This document shows, piece after piece, positions 28,278 to 37,402 of a stretch of DNA of 64,000 bases. The notes below the pieces were generated by a model, which was not told the DNA's origin, did no database searches, and saw only the letters and a list, made by a program, of their open reading frames with translations. Made by a program: the position numbers and the translations under genes. Each line of letters begins with the position of its first letter. Position 1 is the stretch's first letter. The DNA is from Streptomyces sp. CB03234 (GTDB taxonomy: Bacteria > Actinomycetota > Actinomycetes > Streptomycetales > Streptomycetaceae): assembly GCF_001905885.1 (NCBI RefSeq), contig NZ_LIYH01000001.1:1118169-1182168 (forward strand), in the 5' to 3' direction.

Positions 28278-28664
28278 TCAGCCGAGCGGCTGCGCGAGCT
28301 GTATGAGGTTGCCGACGGTGTCGTCCAGCACGGCCGTCAGCACCGGCCCCTGCGCCGTGGGCGGCTGGGTGAACCTCACGCCCAGCCCGCTCAGCCGCTC
28401 GTACTCGGCCCCCAGGTCGTCCACCCCGAGGACGATGCACGGCAGCCCGGCCTCCCGCAGCCCCTTGCGGTACTCCTCCGCCACCGGGCTGTCCCCGGGC
28501 TCCAGCAACAGCTCCACGTCCTGGCCGGGCGCGGCCACCGTGATGAAGCGCGCCTCACCCAGATCGAGGTTCGTCCGCGTCTCGAAGCCGAGCACGTCCG
28601 TGTAGAAGGCGTGGGCCTTCTCCTCGTCGTCGACGTACACGCTGGTCATCGCGATCCTGATCAT
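28278..28664 (-). CDS. VOC superfamily (glyoxalase/bleomycin resistance-like) protein
   Basis: A 128-residue protein with two beta-alpha-beta-beta-beta modules (TSVYVDDEEKAHAFYTDVLG in the first, CIVLGVDDLGAEYERLSGLG in the second). The metal-ligand pattern of glyoxalase I is not fully evident, so it may be a lyase-like or binding protein. ATG at 28664 has GGAGG upstream. The long upstream extension of the frame runs into non-coding repeats. Confidence 0.88.
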   Translation of the reverse strand: MIRIAMTSVYVDDEEKAHAFYTDVLGFETRTNLDLGEARFITVAAPGQDVELLLEPGDSPVAEEYRKGLREAGLPCIVLGVDDLGAEYERLSGLGVRFTQPPTAQGPVLTAVLDDTVGNLIQLAQPLG

Positions 28665-28779
28665 CGTGATCCTCCTGCCCGGCTGCGCACGAGCCGCGTA
28701 CGTCCGATGATGCCCGCCCCCACTGACAACGGCCGGTCCAGCCCGGCCCGCCCCGGCGAATCCCGGATGGTCGCCCCGC

Positions 28780-28909
28780 CGTCCGCACGCCGGGCCGCTG
28801 CCTGGCGCACACGGCCGGGTGCCGTCCGCACGCCGGGCCGCCGCCTGGCGTACACGGCCGGGTGCCGTCCGCACGCCGGGCCGCTGCCGGACGCATACCG
28901 GCCGGCTGC
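28780..28909. repeat. Three 43-bp tandem repeats in a 550-bp gene-free stretch
   Basis: Copies begin at 28780, 28823 and 28866; the first two are nearly identical and the third is more diverged. Each begins CGTCCGCACGCCGGGCCG. Period 43 is not a multiple of three, so this is not a coding repeat. Shorter fragments of the same words continue to about 29000. The gap 28665-29215 otherwise holds only the VOC promoter side and no supported gene. Confidence 0.8.
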
Positions 28910-29215
28910 CGTTCGCCGGGCACGCCGGACAGTGGGCGCGGGAGCCGCGGTGTGCCGCACGCCGGGCACGCACGGGGCCGGACAGCGGGCGCGGTCGCCG
29001 TCGTGACCTCGCCCGCGTAGCGCAATCCACCGTGGCGGCGGGGCGGCCCTCCCGGCCGGGGTCCTGACGCGGCTGAGCGGCGCCCTCGGCGGCGGTCGGC
29101 CCGCGAGTTCCGCCCGCGCTCGGTCCGTACCGCACGCAGCGCCCTGTGCGCCGCCGGTGCGGCCCCGACCAGAGGCGCCCCGGCCAGAGACGGCCCCGAC
29201 AGAGGCGCCCCGGCC

Positions 29216-29851
29216 CTAGATCCCCAGCTGCTTCGCCCCGTGCAGTCGCTCCACGGCGTCCTTGTCGCCCTCCACCTCGACGTTCGCCGCGTCCTGCCGG
29301 CCGAACGCGAACATCGTCAGCTCGCCCGGCTCACCCGTCACCGTCACCACCGGCGTACCCCGGCGCGCGACCGTCGTCTGGCCGTTGGGGCGGCGCAGGA
29401 CCAGGCCGACGGGGACCTTCCGGCACAGCATGCGGGCCGCCTTCTCCAGGCGTACCCACAGGGCCTCCGCGAAGACCGGGTCCAGCTCGCGGGCCGTCCA
29501 GCCCTGCTGCGCCCGGCGGACGTCCTCGGCGTGCACGTAGAACTCGACCGTGTTGGCGCCCTCGTCGACCTGCTTGATCGCGTACGGGGACATCCGGGGC
29601 GGGCCCGTACGGATCAGCTGGATCAGTTCCTCGTAGGGCTTGGACGCGTACTCCGCCTGCACCTGCTCCAGGCGCCCCCGCAGCGGACCCAGCAGTATTC
29701 CCGCCGCCGCGTCCGGGCGGCGCTCGCGCACCACCACATGGGCCGCCAGGTCGCGGGTCTTCCACCCCTCGCACAGGGTCAGGGCATCGGGGCCCGCCGC
29801 CTCCAAGAGGTCGGCGAGCAGGAGCCGTTCACGCTTGGCATGGGTCGACAT
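29216..29851 (-). CDS. TIGR03085 family protein (mycothiol-dependent maleylpyruvate isomerase-like fold)
   Basis: A 211-residue protein of the DinB/MDMPI-like type found in actinobacteria. It starts [20 protein letters not shown], with the hallmark [20 protein letters not shown]. That segment contains the conserved His used for metal in this fold, and [14 protein letters not shown] supplies further ligands. The C-terminal 70 residues form a small beta domain. Its reaction is unknown. It is divergent from hisI, with 84 bp between. Confidence 0.85.
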   Translation of the reverse strand: MSTHAKRERLLLADLLEAAGPDALTLCEGWKTRDLAAHVVVRERRPDAAAGILLGPLRGRLEQVQAEYASKPYEELIQLIRTGPPRMSPYAIKQVDEGANTVEFYVHAEDVRRAQQGWTARELDPVFAEALWVRLEKAARMLCRKVPVGLVLRRPNGQTTVARRGTPVVTVTGEPGELTMFAFGRQDAANVEVEGDKDAVERLHGAKQLGI

Positions 29852-29935
29852 GGAGGCCAGCGTACGGCCGCACGGTCCGGTCCGCCCAGTGGACGCACCA
29901 CCGGGAACACCTCGCCGTCACGGCACAATGGCGAC

Positions 29936-30286
29936 ATGACCAGCAACCTTGACCCGGCCATCGCCGCCCGTCTCAAGCGCAGCCCCGACGGGCTGGTCCC
30001 GGCCATCGCCCAGCAGTACGACACCGGCGAGGTGCTCATGCTGGGCTGGATGGACGACGAGGCCCTGCACCGCACGCTCACCACCGGCCGCTGCACCTAC
30101 TGGTCCCGCAGCCGCCAGGAGTACTGGGTCAAGGGCGACACCTCCGGCCACGTCCAGCACGTCAAGTCCGTCGCCCTCGACTGCGACGCCGACACCGTCC
30201 TGGTCAAGGTCGACCAGGTGGGGGCCGCCTGCCACACCGGCGCCCGCACCTGCTTCGACGCCGACGTACTGCCGCTGGGAAAGTAG
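29936..30286 (+). CDS. hisI: Phosphoribosyl-AMP cyclohydrolase
   Basis: A 116-residue zinc enzyme opening the adenine ring of PR-AMP in histidine synthesis. It shows [32 protein letters not shown] and the metal site [13 protein letters not shown] with [12 protein letters not shown]. hisE is not fused to it and is not in the window. It is separated from the main his run and lies six bases ahead of trpE, an arrangement linking the two pathways. Confidence 0.96.
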   Translation: MTSNLDPAIAARLKRSPDGLVPAIAQQYDTGEVLMLGWMDDEALHRTLTTGRCTYWSRSRQEYWVKGDTSGHVQHVKSVALDCDADTVLVKVDQVGAACHTGARTCFDADVLPLGK

Positions 30287-30292
30287 GCGACC

Positions 30293-31813
30293 ATGGATCT
30301 CGAGACCTTCCGCAAGCTGGCGGCCGACCGCCGCGTCATCCCCGTCAGCCGCCGCCTCCTCGCGGACGGCGACACCCCGGTCGGCCTCTACCGCAAGCTC
30401 GCCGCCGAACGCCCCGGCACCTTCCTCCTGGAATCCGCCGAGAACGGCCGCTCCTGGTCGCGGTACTCGTTCATCGGTGTCCGCAGCGCCGCCACGCTCA
30501 CCGCCCGTGACGGCCAGGCCCACTGGCTCGGCACCCCGCCCGTCGGCGTGCCCGTGGACGGCGACCCCCTCAAGGCGCTGCGCGCCACCGTGGAGGCCCT
30601 CCACACTCCCCCTATGCCTGGCGGCATGGGAGGTACCCCCACGCGCGACCTCGCCTCCGGGATGCCGCCCTTCACCGGCGGCATGGTCGGCTACCTCGGG
30701 TACGACATCGTGCGCCGCCTGGAGCGCATCGGCGACCACGGCAAGGACGACCTCCGCCTGCCCGAGCTGACCATGCTGCTCACCTCGGACCTCGCCGTCC
30801 TGGACCACTGGGACGGCACGGTGATGCTCATCGCCAACGCCATCAACCACAACGACCTCGACACGGGCGTCGACGAGGCGTACGCGGACGCCGTCGCCCG
30901 CCTCGACGCCATGGCCGCCGACCTCGCGAAGCCGCTGGCGACGGAGCCCGCCGCCCTGCCGCCCTCCGAGCTCCCGCCGTACACCGCCCTGTGGGGCGGC
31001 CAGGCCTACCAGGACGCCGTCGAGGACATCAAGGAGCGCATCCGGGCGGGTGAGGCCTTCCAGGTGGTGCCCTCGCAGCGCTTCGAGACCCCCTGCACGG
31101 CGAGCGCCCTGGACGTCTACCGGGTGCTGCGGGCCACCAACCCGTCCCCGTACATGTACCTCTTCCGCTTCGACGGTTTCGACGTCGTGGGGTCCAGCCC
31201 CGAGGCCCTAGTCAAGGTCGAGGACGGGCACGCCATGGTCCACCCGATCGCCGGCACGCGCCCGCGTGGCGCCACCCCGCAGGAGGACCAGGCCCTCGCC
31301 GACGAGTTGATCGCCGACCCCAAGGAGCGCGCCGAGCACCTGATGCTCGTCGACCTCGGCCGCAACGACCTGGGGCGCGTCTGCGAACCCGGCTCCGTCG
31401 AGGTCGTCGACTTCATGTCGATCGAGCGGTACTCGCACGTCATGCACATCGTCTCGACCGTCACCGGCCGCGTCGCCGAGGGCCGCACCGCCTTCGACGT
31501 CCTGACCGCCTGCTTCCCCGCCGGAACCCTCTCCGGCGCCCCCAAGCCGCGCGCCATGCAGATCATCGACGAGCTCGAGCCGACCCGGCGCGGGCTGTAC
31601 GGAGGCTGCGTCGGCTACCTGGACTTCGCCGGCGACTCCGACACCGCCATCGCGATCCGCACCGCCCTGCTGCGCGACGGCACGGCGTACGTTCAGGCCG
31701 GCGCGGGGGTCGTCGCCGACTCCGATCCGGTCGCCGAGGACACCGAGTGCCGCAACAAGGCGGCCGCCGTCCTCCGCGCCGTACACACCGCCAACCGGAT
31801 GAACGGCGCATGA
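30293..31813 (+). CDS. trpE: Anthranilate synthase component I
   Basis: A 506-residue chorismate-using enzyme that makes anthranilate with a separate TrpG subunit (not in the window). The feedback region is [18 protein letters not shown]. Catalytic segments are [50 protein letters not shown] and [13 protein letters not shown]. Residues 105-116 ([12 protein letters not shown]) are encoded by a 36-bp palindromic insertion that keeps the frame. ATG at 30293 follows hisI by six bases, so it is co-transcribed. There is no room for a Trp-rich leader peptide before it. Confidence 0.96.
   Translation: MDLETFRKLAADRRVIPVSRRLLADGDTPVGLYRKLAAERPGTFLLESAENGRSWSRYSFIGVRSAATLTARDGQAHWLGTPPVGVPVDGDPLKALRATVEALHTPPMPGGMGGTPTRDLASGMPPFTGGMVGYLGYDIVRRLERIGDHGKDDLRLPELTMLLTSDLAVLDHWDGTVMLIANAINHNDLDTGVDEAYADAVARLDAMAADLAKPLATEPAALPPSELPPYTALWGGQAYQDAVEDIKERIRAGEAFQVVPSQRFETPCTASALDVYRVLRATNPSPYMYLFRFDGFDVVGSSPEALVKVEDGHAMVHPIAGTRPRGATPQEDQALADELIADPKERAEHLMLVDLGRNDLGRVCEPGSVEVVDFMSIERYSHVMHIVSTVTGRVAEGRTAFDVLTACFPAGTLSGAPKPRAMQIIDELEPTRRGLYGGCVGYLDFAGDSDTAIAIRTALLRDGTAYVQAGAGVVADSDPVAEDTECRNKAAAVLRAVHTANRMNGA
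30606..30641. repeat. 36-bp palindromic mini-element inserted in frame in trpE
   Basis: The element begins CTCCCCC and ends GGGAGGTACCCCCA, with arms ATGCC/GGCAT and CTCCC/GGGAG around a TGGC loop. From general knowledge, short inverted repeats of this CTCCCC...GGGAGGTNCCCCCA form are scattered through many Streptomyces genomes. At 36 bp it adds exactly 12 codons. No second copy was seen in the window. Confidence 0.7.
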
Positions 31814-31835
31814 CGGCATAAGGGATAGTGGTTGC

Positions 31836-32495
31836 GTGAGTGCCGCATCCGTACCCCAGCCCCGTGCCACCCGCGCGGACGAGACGGCGGCCGCCTCCGG
31901 CGGCCGCCGTAGCCTCGCCGCAGCCCTCCTCCTCGGCGCCGTGGGCGCGGCCGTCGTGCTGCTCGCCTCCGGCCAGACCTGGGCCCAGGGCACGGTCGCC
32001 GTCGGCGGCGGCACCGTACCGCTCGACGCCGCGGGCGGTGACGTGACCGGCGTACCCACCGCCCTCGCCGTCGTGGGCCTGGCGGCCCTCGTCGCCGTCT
32101 TCGCGGTACGCCGCGCGGGCCGGTACGTCGTGTCGCTGCTGCTCACCCTGAGCGGGGCGGGCGCGGCCGTCGCCGCGTACCTGGGCGCCTCCGACAGCGC
32201 GGCGCTCGACGAGAAGGCCGCCACCACCACCGGCGACGCCGCGGCCCGGGTAGAGGCCCTCACGCACACCGCCTGGCCCTACGTCACGGCCGCCGGCGCC
32301 CTGCTGATCCTCCTCGCCGGGCTGCTCGCCCTCCGCCACGGCCGGACCTGGCCCGCCATGTCCGGGCGGTACGAGCGCGACGGCGGCCCCCGGCCGCGCA
32401 AGTCCGGCCGCGCGGCCGGACCCGCCGACCCGGACCGGCCCGAGGACCTGTGGAAGGCGCTGGACCGTGGCGAGGACCCCACGCGCGACGCCTGA
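31836..32495 (+). CDS. Trp-region conserved membrane protein (TIGR02234)
   Basis: A 219-residue protein with about four hydrophobic segments, including SLAAALLLGAVGAAVVLLAS, AVVGLAALVAVFAV and VSLLLTLSGAGAAVAAYLG. The first outside loop is SGQTWAQGTVAVGGGTVPL. This matches the actinobacterial family found beside trp genes. GTG at 31836, 22 bp after trpE. Function unknown; a role in tryptophan handling is only suggested by position. Confidence 0.88.
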   Translation: MSAASVPQPRATRADETAAASGGRRSLAAALLLGAVGAAVVLLASGQTWAQGTVAVGGGTVPLDAAGGDVTGVPTALAVVGLAALVAVFAVRRAGRYVVSLLLTLSGAGAAVAAYLGASDSAALDEKAATTTGDAAARVEALTHTAWPYVTAAGALLILLAGLLALRHGRTWPAMSGRYERDGGPRPRKSGRAAGPADPDRPEDLWKALDRGEDPTRDA

Positions 32496-32535
32496 CGGGT
32501 TGCCCTGCCGCTGATCCGGGTGACCCCCGGATCAC

Positions 32536-32555
32536 CCCGCACGCGCGCGTGCGGG
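32536..32555 (+). terminator. Perfect palindrome after the TIGR02234 gene
   Basis: A 20-base perfect palindrome (CCCGCACGCG and its complement) lies 40 bp after the stop. It may act as a terminator or attenuator between trpE-TIGR02234 and the small genes downstream. There is no T-tract. Confidence 0.5.
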
Positions 32556-32621
32556 ACAATGACGCTGAGCGTCCGCACCCGGCGGGGCCGTACACAGAGC
32601 AACAGCAACGAGGAGCAATTC

Positions 32622-32897
32622 ATGGCGGGCAGCGACCACGGACACACCCCGGCCGCCTGGACCGGAGTCACCATCTCCTTCATCGGCTTCTGCGTCGCCG
32701 GTGCTTTCATGGTGGCGGCCAACCCGCTCGGCTTCTGGGCGGGCACGGCCGTCATCCTGCTCGGCGGTGTCGTCGGATTCGCGATGAAGCTCGCCGGCCT
32801 CGGCCAGAAGCCGTCGCCGGAGCTGGACCGGGCGCGTGAAGAGGCCGCCCGCAAGGACCACACGCCGGAGACCGCCCGCGCGGACGTCCACGCCTGA
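32622..32897 (+). CDS. Small HGxxPAAW-motif membrane protein
   Basis: A 91-residue protein beginning MAGSDHGHTPAAWTGVTISF, which carries the HGxxPAAW motif typical of an actinobacterial small membrane family. Two hydrophobic segments (ISFIGFCVAGAFMVAANPL, FWAGTAVILLGGVVGFAMKL) are followed by a charged tail. ATG at 32622 has GAGGAG upstream. It lies in the trp interval; function unknown. Confidence 0.85.
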   Translation: MAGSDHGHTPAAWTGVTISFIGFCVAGAFMVAANPLGFWAGTAVILLGGVVGFAMKLAGLGQKPSPELDRAREEAARKDHTPETARADVHA

Positions 32898-32960
32898 CCC
32901 GTCCGGGCGCATCCACGGCACGAGGCGCGGTCCGGCACCAGCCGGGCTGCGCCTTCACGC

Positions 32961-33692
32961 ATGACCGGCGACAATCACCCGGTGGACCCCAACCCGCCCC
33001 CGCCCCCACCCGCCGCCTCCACCCCGCCGGAGCCCGGCGCGCCCCCGCCCATGGCCCCCGACGCCCCCGCCCCCGCGCAGGGCACCGGCTCCCGCGCGTA
33101 CACGACGCACAAGGCGCCGCCCATGGGGCCGCCCATGGGACCGCCCATGGGGCCCGCCCCCGCCCCGGCGCAAGGCACCGGTTCCGGCACGTGCGAGACC
33201 CACGTGGTGCCGGGCACCGGCCGCCGCCCGCCTGCGTACACGGGGCCGGCCGGAGGGGGGTTCCGCGCGGCGGCGCCGCCGCCCCACGTCCCGCCGTCAC
33301 TCGTGCGGCGGCTGGCGCCGCCCCTGGGGGTGCTCGCCGCGGTCGCCGGGGGGTTCGCGTACGTAGGGGCGGTCGATCCGAACGAGCCCGGGCACTACCC
33401 GGTCTGCCCACTGCTGCGCTTCACCGGTATCCTCTGCCCCGGATGCGGCGGACTGCGCAGCGCCCACGCGTTCATCCACGGCGACCTGGCCACCGCCCTC
33501 GGCGCGAACGCGTTCGCCGTCGCCGGGTACGTGATCTTCGCGGTGGCGATGGTGTTCTGGCTGGTGCGCGCCGTCCGGGGAGTGCCCGTACGGATCACCC
33601 TCCGGCCCGCCTGGTGGTGGTCGGCCGGAGCATTGCTGGCGGTGTTCTCCGTCGTCCGAAACCTTCCGTTGGGCTCCGCTCTCGCCCCGTGA
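32961..33692 (+). CDS. DUF2752 domain membrane protein
   Basis: A 243-residue protein. Residues 1-110 are a Pro-rich, low-complexity region with two copies of a PAQGTGS...TH word. The C-terminal half has about three membrane segments and the DUF2752 signature CPLLRFTGILCPGCGGLRSA with a CPGCG knot. The family often lies near small membrane proteins; its role is unknown. ATG at 32961 is 63 bp after the HGxxPAAW gene. Confidence 0.85.
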   Translation: MTGDNHPVDPNPPPPPPAASTPPEPGAPPPMAPDAPAPAQGTGSRAYTTHKAPPMGPPMGPPMGPAPAPAQGTGSGTCETHVVPGTGRRPPAYTGPAGGGFRAAAPPPHVPPSLVRRLAPPLGVLAAVAGGFAYVGAVDPNEPGHYPVCPLLRFTGILCPGCGGLRSAHAFIHGDLATALGANAFAVAGYVIFAVAMVFWLVRAVRGVPVRITLRPAWWWSAGALLAVFSVVRNLPLGSALAP

Positions 33693-33808
33693 AACCCCAG
33701 GTCAGTGCGGTGTGGTCGGGCGGATGAAGACTCTTGGCCCCGGTACGGATACCATCAAGGTGACTGATCCTGAATCCAACGTCACCGTCCCGGAAGGGGG
33801 CCTCTCGC

Positions 33809-34618
33809 GTGAGTGTGCTCGACGAGATCATCGAAGGCGTTCGCGCCGACCTCGCAGAGCGACAGGCGCGGGTGTCCCTCGACGAACTCAAGGAGCGGGC
33901 GGCCAAGGCGCCCCAGGCCAAGGACGGCGCTGCCGCGCTGCGTGGCGACGGCGTCAAGGTCATCTGCGAGGTGAAGCGCTCCAGCCCCTCCAAGGGCGCG
34001 CTCGCCGCGATCGCGGACCCCGCGGGGCTCGCCGCGGACTACGAAGCGGGCGGTGCCGCCGTCATCTCCGTACTGACCGAGCAGCGGCGCTTCGGCGGCT
34101 CCCTCGCCGACCTCGAAGCGGTGCGCGCCAAGGTCGACATCCCCGTCCTGCGCAAGGACTTCATCGTCACCGCCTACCAGCTCTGGGAGGCCAGGGCGTA
34201 CGGCGCCGACCTCGCCCTGCTGATCGTCGCCGCCCTGGACCAGCCCGCCCTGGAGTCGCTGATCGAGCGGGCCGAGTCCATCGGCCTCACCCCGCTGGTC
34301 GAGGTGCACGACGAGGAAGAGGTCGAGCGGGCCGTCGACGCGGGCGCCCGCGTCATCGGCGTCAACGCGCGCAACCTGAAGACCCTCAAGGTGGACCGCT
34401 CCACCTTCGAGCGGGTCGGTCCTGAGATCCCCGCCGGCATCGTGAAGATCGCCGAGTCCGGCATCCGCGGCCCGCACGACCTGATCGCGTACGCCAATGC
34501 CGGTGCCGACGCCGTGCTCGTCGGCGAGTCCCTGGTCACCGGGCGCGACCCCAAGTCGGCCGTGGCCGACCTGGTCGCCGCCGGCGCCCACCCGGCCCTC
34601 CGGCACGGACGGGGCTGA
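33809..34618 (+). CDS. trpC: Indole-3-glycerol phosphate synthase
   Basis: A 269-residue (beta-alpha)8 barrel that closes the indole ring. Motifs are [13 protein letters not shown] (catalytic Glu and Lys), [46 protein letters not shown] and [16 protein letters not shown] at 33809 has a GGAAGGGGG site. It heads the trpC-trpM-trpB-trpA group. The 116-bp upstream stretch probably holds the promoter; I see no Trp-rich leader peptide. Confidence 0.97.
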   Translation: MSVLDEIIEGVRADLAERQARVSLDELKERAAKAPQAKDGAAALRGDGVKVICEVKRSSPSKGALAAIADPAGLAADYEAGGAAVISVLTEQRRFGGSLADLEAVRAKVDIPVLRKDFIVTAYQLWEARAYGADLALLIVAALDQPALESLIERAESIGLTPLVEVHDEEEVERAVDAGARVIGVNARNLKTLKVDRSTFERVGPEIPAGIVKIAESGIRGPHDLIAYANAGADAVLVGESLVTGRDPKSAVADLVAAGAHPALRHGRG

Positions 34619-34627
34619 GCCTCCCCC

Positions 34628-35089
34628 ATGACCGCGGTCCGCCCTCGCGTCTGCGCCGCCCCGGCGCCGCACCGCACGCCGCCGCGTGCCGTGCCGCCGG
34701 GCGCCGCAGCGCGCCCGCGGACAAGCCGTCCCACGGCTTTGGCGACCGCTGTCGCGGAGGCCGCCGTCGCCGGCGGTGCCTCCGCGGTCAGCGGGACCGC
34801 CACCGGTATGGCGGCCACGGACACGGCCGCGACCCCGGCCACGCGCGCGTGCGTGGCCTCCGCGACGGCGGGACGCGTCTGCCGCCCCTACGCGGCGGAC
34901 CTCCTCACCGGCGTGCACGCCGTCCCTGACGCCTACGCCCGCCTCGCCCGCGGCTGCCGTCCGCGCGGCTGCCGGGCCCCGGCGCGGCGCGTGCACGGGC
35001 GCCGCGTCCGGTACGTCATCGGCGACGAGCCCGGCCAGGTCAACGGCATGCGATGGCGGGCGCGCACCGCGCGCCTCCGCCACCGCTGA
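34628..35089 (+). CDS. trpM: Tryptophan biosynthesis modulator TrpM, with long N-terminal extension
   Basis: The conserved TrpM core is the C-terminal 50 residues ([20 protein letters not shown], then [19 protein letters not shown]). S. coelicolor TrpM is a protein of about 60 residues that modulates tryptophan synthesis. Here the frame runs from ATG 34628 to give 153 residues, with an Ala/Thr/Pro-rich N-terminus. G/C-rich third positions continue through that part, suggesting it is coding, but no clear ribosome site precedes 34628. A GTG at 34913 would give a classical 58-residue form. The stop is certain; the start is not. Confidence 0.65.
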   Translation: MTAVRPRVCAAPAPHRTPPRAVPPGAAARPRTSRPTALATAVAEAAVAGGASAVSGTATGMAATDTAATPATRACVASATAGRVCRPYAADLLTGVHAVPDAYARLARGCRPRGCRAPARRVHGRRVRYVIGDEPGQVNGMRWRARTARLRHR

Positions 35090-35091
35090 AT

Positions 35092-35119
35092 CCACCCCCC
35101 GTCCCGACGGACGGGGTGG
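35092..35119 (+). terminator. Stem-loop after trpM
   Basis: Arms 35092-35104 and 35109-35119 pair over 11 bp with a two-base bulge and a CGAC loop, starting three bases after the trpM stop. It could separate trpC-trpM from trpB-trpA or attenuate read-through. Confidence 0.6.
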
Positions 35120-35176
35120 GCAGCGGTCGACCGGTGGCGTCGGCGCTTACCGTGACCACCGTCAAGCCGAGACATC

Positions 35177-35197
35177 CGGGGGCGAACGCCGCCCCCG
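35177..35197 (+). promoter_or_regulatory. Hairpin immediately before the trpB ribosome site
   Basis: An 8-bp perfect stem (CGGGGGCG/CGCCCCCG) with a five-base loop ends next to the AGAGGAG site of trpB. The position suits control of translation or late attenuation; this is inference. Confidence 0.45.
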
Positions 35198-35213
35198 TAG
35201 AGGAGCATGTCGC

Positions 35214-36527
35214 ATGCCCAGCGAGTTCTTCATTCCCGATCCCCAGGGCCAGGTCCCGAACGCCGAGGGCTACTTCGGCGCCTACGGCGGCAAGTTCATC
35301 CCCGAGGCGCTCGTCGCCGCGGTCGACGAGGTGGCCGTCGAGTACGACAAGGCCAAGAACGACCCCGCGTTCGCCGCCGAGCTCGACGACCTGCTGGTCA
35401 ACTACACCGGCCGGCCGAGCGCCCTCACCGAGGTGCCCCGGTTCGCCGAGCACGCGGGCGGTGCCCGGGTCTTCCTCAAGCGCGAGGACCTCAACCACAC
35501 CGGCTCGCACAAGATCAACAACGTGCTCGGTCAGGCCCTGCTCACCAAGCGCATGGGCAAGACCCGCGTCATCGCCGAGACCGGCGCCGGACAGCACGGC
35601 GTGGCCACCGCCACGGCCTGCGCCTTGTTCGGCCTCGAATGCACCATCTACATGGGCGAGATCGACACCCAGCGCCAGGCGCTGAACGTCGCCCGGATGC
35701 GGATGCTCGGCGCCGAGGTCATCCCCGTCAAGTCCGGCAGCCGCACCCTCAAGGACGCCATCAACGAGGCGTTCCGCGACTGGGTCGCCAACGTCGACCA
35801 CACGCACTACCTCTTCGGCACGGTCGCCGGACCGCACCCCTTCCCCGCCATGGTGCGCGACTTCCACCGCGTCATCGGGGTCGAGGCCCGCCGCCAGATC
35901 CTTGAGCGGGCCGGCCGGCTGCCCGACGCGGCCGTCGCCTGCGTCGGCGGTGGCTCCAACGCCATCGGCCTCTTCCACGCGTTCATCGAGGACGCCGACG
36001 TACGCCTGGTGGGCTGCGAGCCCGCCGGACACGGCGTCGAGACCGGCGAGCACGCGGCCACGCTCACCGCCGGCGAGCCCGGCATCCTGCACGGCTCCCG
36101 TTCGTACGTCCTCCAGGACGACGAGGGCCAGATCACCGAGCCGTACTCGATCTCCGCCGGCCTGGACTACCCGGGCATCGGCCCGGAGCACTCGTACCTC
36201 AAAGACAGCGGCCGCGGCGAGTACCGCGCGGTGACCGACGACGCGGCCATGCAGGCGCTGCGCCTGCTGTCCCGCACCGAGGGCATCATCCCGGCCATCG
36301 AGTCGGCCCACGCACTGGCCGGCGCCCTGGAACTCGGGCGGGAACTCGGCAAGGACGGCCTCATCGTGGTCAACCTGTCGGGCCGCGGCGACAAGGACAT
36401 GGACACCGCCGCGCGCTACTTCGGCCTGTACGGCACCGACGCCGCCCCGGTCGAGGCCGACGCCTCCGCCGACGACGGCGCCGCCGAGATCCAGACGGAC
36501 ACCGACATCCAGGGGGGAACCAAGTGA
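35214..36527 (+). CDS. trpB: Tryptophan synthase beta chain
   Basis: A 437-residue PLP enzyme joining indole and serine. The PLP lysine is Lys100 in HTGSHKINN. Other motifs are [28 protein letters not shown], the phosphate loop VGGGSNAIG and [10 protein letters not shown] 30-residue acidic Ala/Asp-rich tail extends beyond the usual end. ATG at 35214 has AGAGGAG upstream. Its stop overlaps the trpA start. Confidence 0.97.
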   Translation: MPSEFFIPDPQGQVPNAEGYFGAYGGKFIPEALVAAVDEVAVEYDKAKNDPAFAAELDDLLVNYTGRPSALTEVPRFAEHAGGARVFLKREDLNHTGSHKINNVLGQALLTKRMGKTRVIAETGAGQHGVATATACALFGLECTIYMGEIDTQRQALNVARMRMLGAEVIPVKSGSRTLKDAINEAFRDWVANVDHTHYLFGTVAGPHPFPAMVRDFHRVIGVEARRQILERAGRLPDAAVACVGGGSNAIGLFHAFIEDADVRLVGCEPAGHGVETGEHAATLTAGEPGILHGSRSYVLQDDEGQITEPYSISAGLDYPGIGPEHSYLKDSGRGEYRAVTDDAAMQALRLLSRTEGIIPAIESAHALAGALELGRELGKDGLIVVNLSGRGDKDMDTAARYFGLYGTDAAPVEADASADDGAAEIQTDTDIQGGTK

Positions 36528-37339
36528 GCGGCAACATCCAACTCCTCAGCGACACCCTGGAGCAGGCCAAGGCCGAGAACCGGGCCGCGCTCATCGCGTA
36601 CCTCCCGGCCGGATTCCCGACCGTGGACGGCGGGATCGAGGCCGTCAAGGCCGTCTTCGACGGCGGCGCCGACGTCGTCGAGGTCGGCCTGCCGCACAGC
36701 GACCCGGTGCTGGACGGCCCGGTCATCCAGACCGCCGACGACATCGCGCTGCGCGGCGGCGTGAAGATCGCCGACGTCATGCGCACGGTCCGCGAGGCGC
36801 ACGAGGCCACCGGCAAGCCGGTCCTCGTCATGACGTACTGGAACCCCATCGACCGGTACGGCATCGAACGCTTCACCGCCGAACTCGCGGAGGCGGGCGG
36901 CGCCGGCTGCATCCTGCCCGACCTGCCGGTCCAGGAGTCCGCCGTATGGCGCGAGCACGCCGAGAAGCACGGTCTGGCGACCGTCTTCGTCGTCGCGCCC
37001 AGCAGCAAGGACGAGCGGCTGGCCACCATCACGCGCGCGGGGAGCGGCTTTGTGTACGCCGCGTCCCTGATGGGCGTCACCGGTACCCGTGAGTCGGTCG
37101 GCGAACAGGCGGCCGACCTGGTGCGGCGCACCCGCGCCGCCTCCGAGCTGCCGGTCTGCGTCGGCCTCGGCGTCTCCAACGCCGAACAGGCCGCCGAGGT
37201 CGCCTCCTTCGCCGACGGCGTCATCGTCGGCTCCGCCTTCGTCAAGCGGATGCTCGACGCCGACGACCACGCCGCCGGTGTCGCCGCCGTACGGGAACTG
37301 GCGGGCGAACTCGCACGCGGGGTACGGCGAGTTTCGTAG
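36524..37339 (+). CDS. trpA: Tryptophan synthase alpha chain
   Basis: A 271-residue barrel cleaving indole-3-glycerol phosphate. Catalytic Glu is in [13 protein letters not shown] to [16 protein letters not shown], and the Asp is also in that second segment. [19 protein letters not shown] and [16 protein letters not shown] are typical of TrpA. GTG at 36524 overlaps the trpB stop, so the two subunits are coupled. A 13-bp stem terminator follows. Confidence 0.97.
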   Translation: MSGNIQLLSDTLEQAKAENRAALIAYLPAGFPTVDGGIEAVKAVFDGGADVVEVGLPHSDPVLDGPVIQTADDIALRGGVKIADVMRTVREAHEATGKPVLVMTYWNPIDRYGIERFTAELAEAGGAGCILPDLPVQESAVWREHAEKHGLATVFVVAPSSKDERLATITRAGSGFVYAASLMGVTGTRESVGEQAADLVRRTRAASELPVCVGLGVSNAEQAAEVASFADGVIVGSAFVKRMLDADDHAAGVAAVRELAGELARGVRRVS

Positions 37340-37358
37340 CTCGTACGGGTGGAAGTGG

Positions 37359-37388
37359 ACCGGGGAGGCGCGCGGGCGCCTCCCCGGT
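37359..37388 (+). terminator. trpA terminator stem-loop
   Basis: A perfect 13-bp stem (37359-37371 with 37376-37388) and a GCGG loop lie 20 bp after trpA and end only 14 bp before the GTG of the next gene. Confidence 0.85.
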
Positions 37389-37402
37389 TCGTTGCTGTGG
37401 GC

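Noticed and set aside
29936..31813. Tryptophan attenuator leader before trpE
   Set aside because: trpE begins six bases after hisI, so no leader peptide or antiterminator fits there.
33693..33808. Promoter with TTGGCC and TACCAT before trpC
   Set aside because: The spacing of about 10 bp is too short for a sigma-70 type promoter; I could not define a better one.
34686..35213. Upstream extension of trpB in frame
   Set aside because: The in-phase sequence is Arg/Pro-rich and overlaps trpM; ATG 35214 has a good ribosome site and the conserved TrpB N-terminus.
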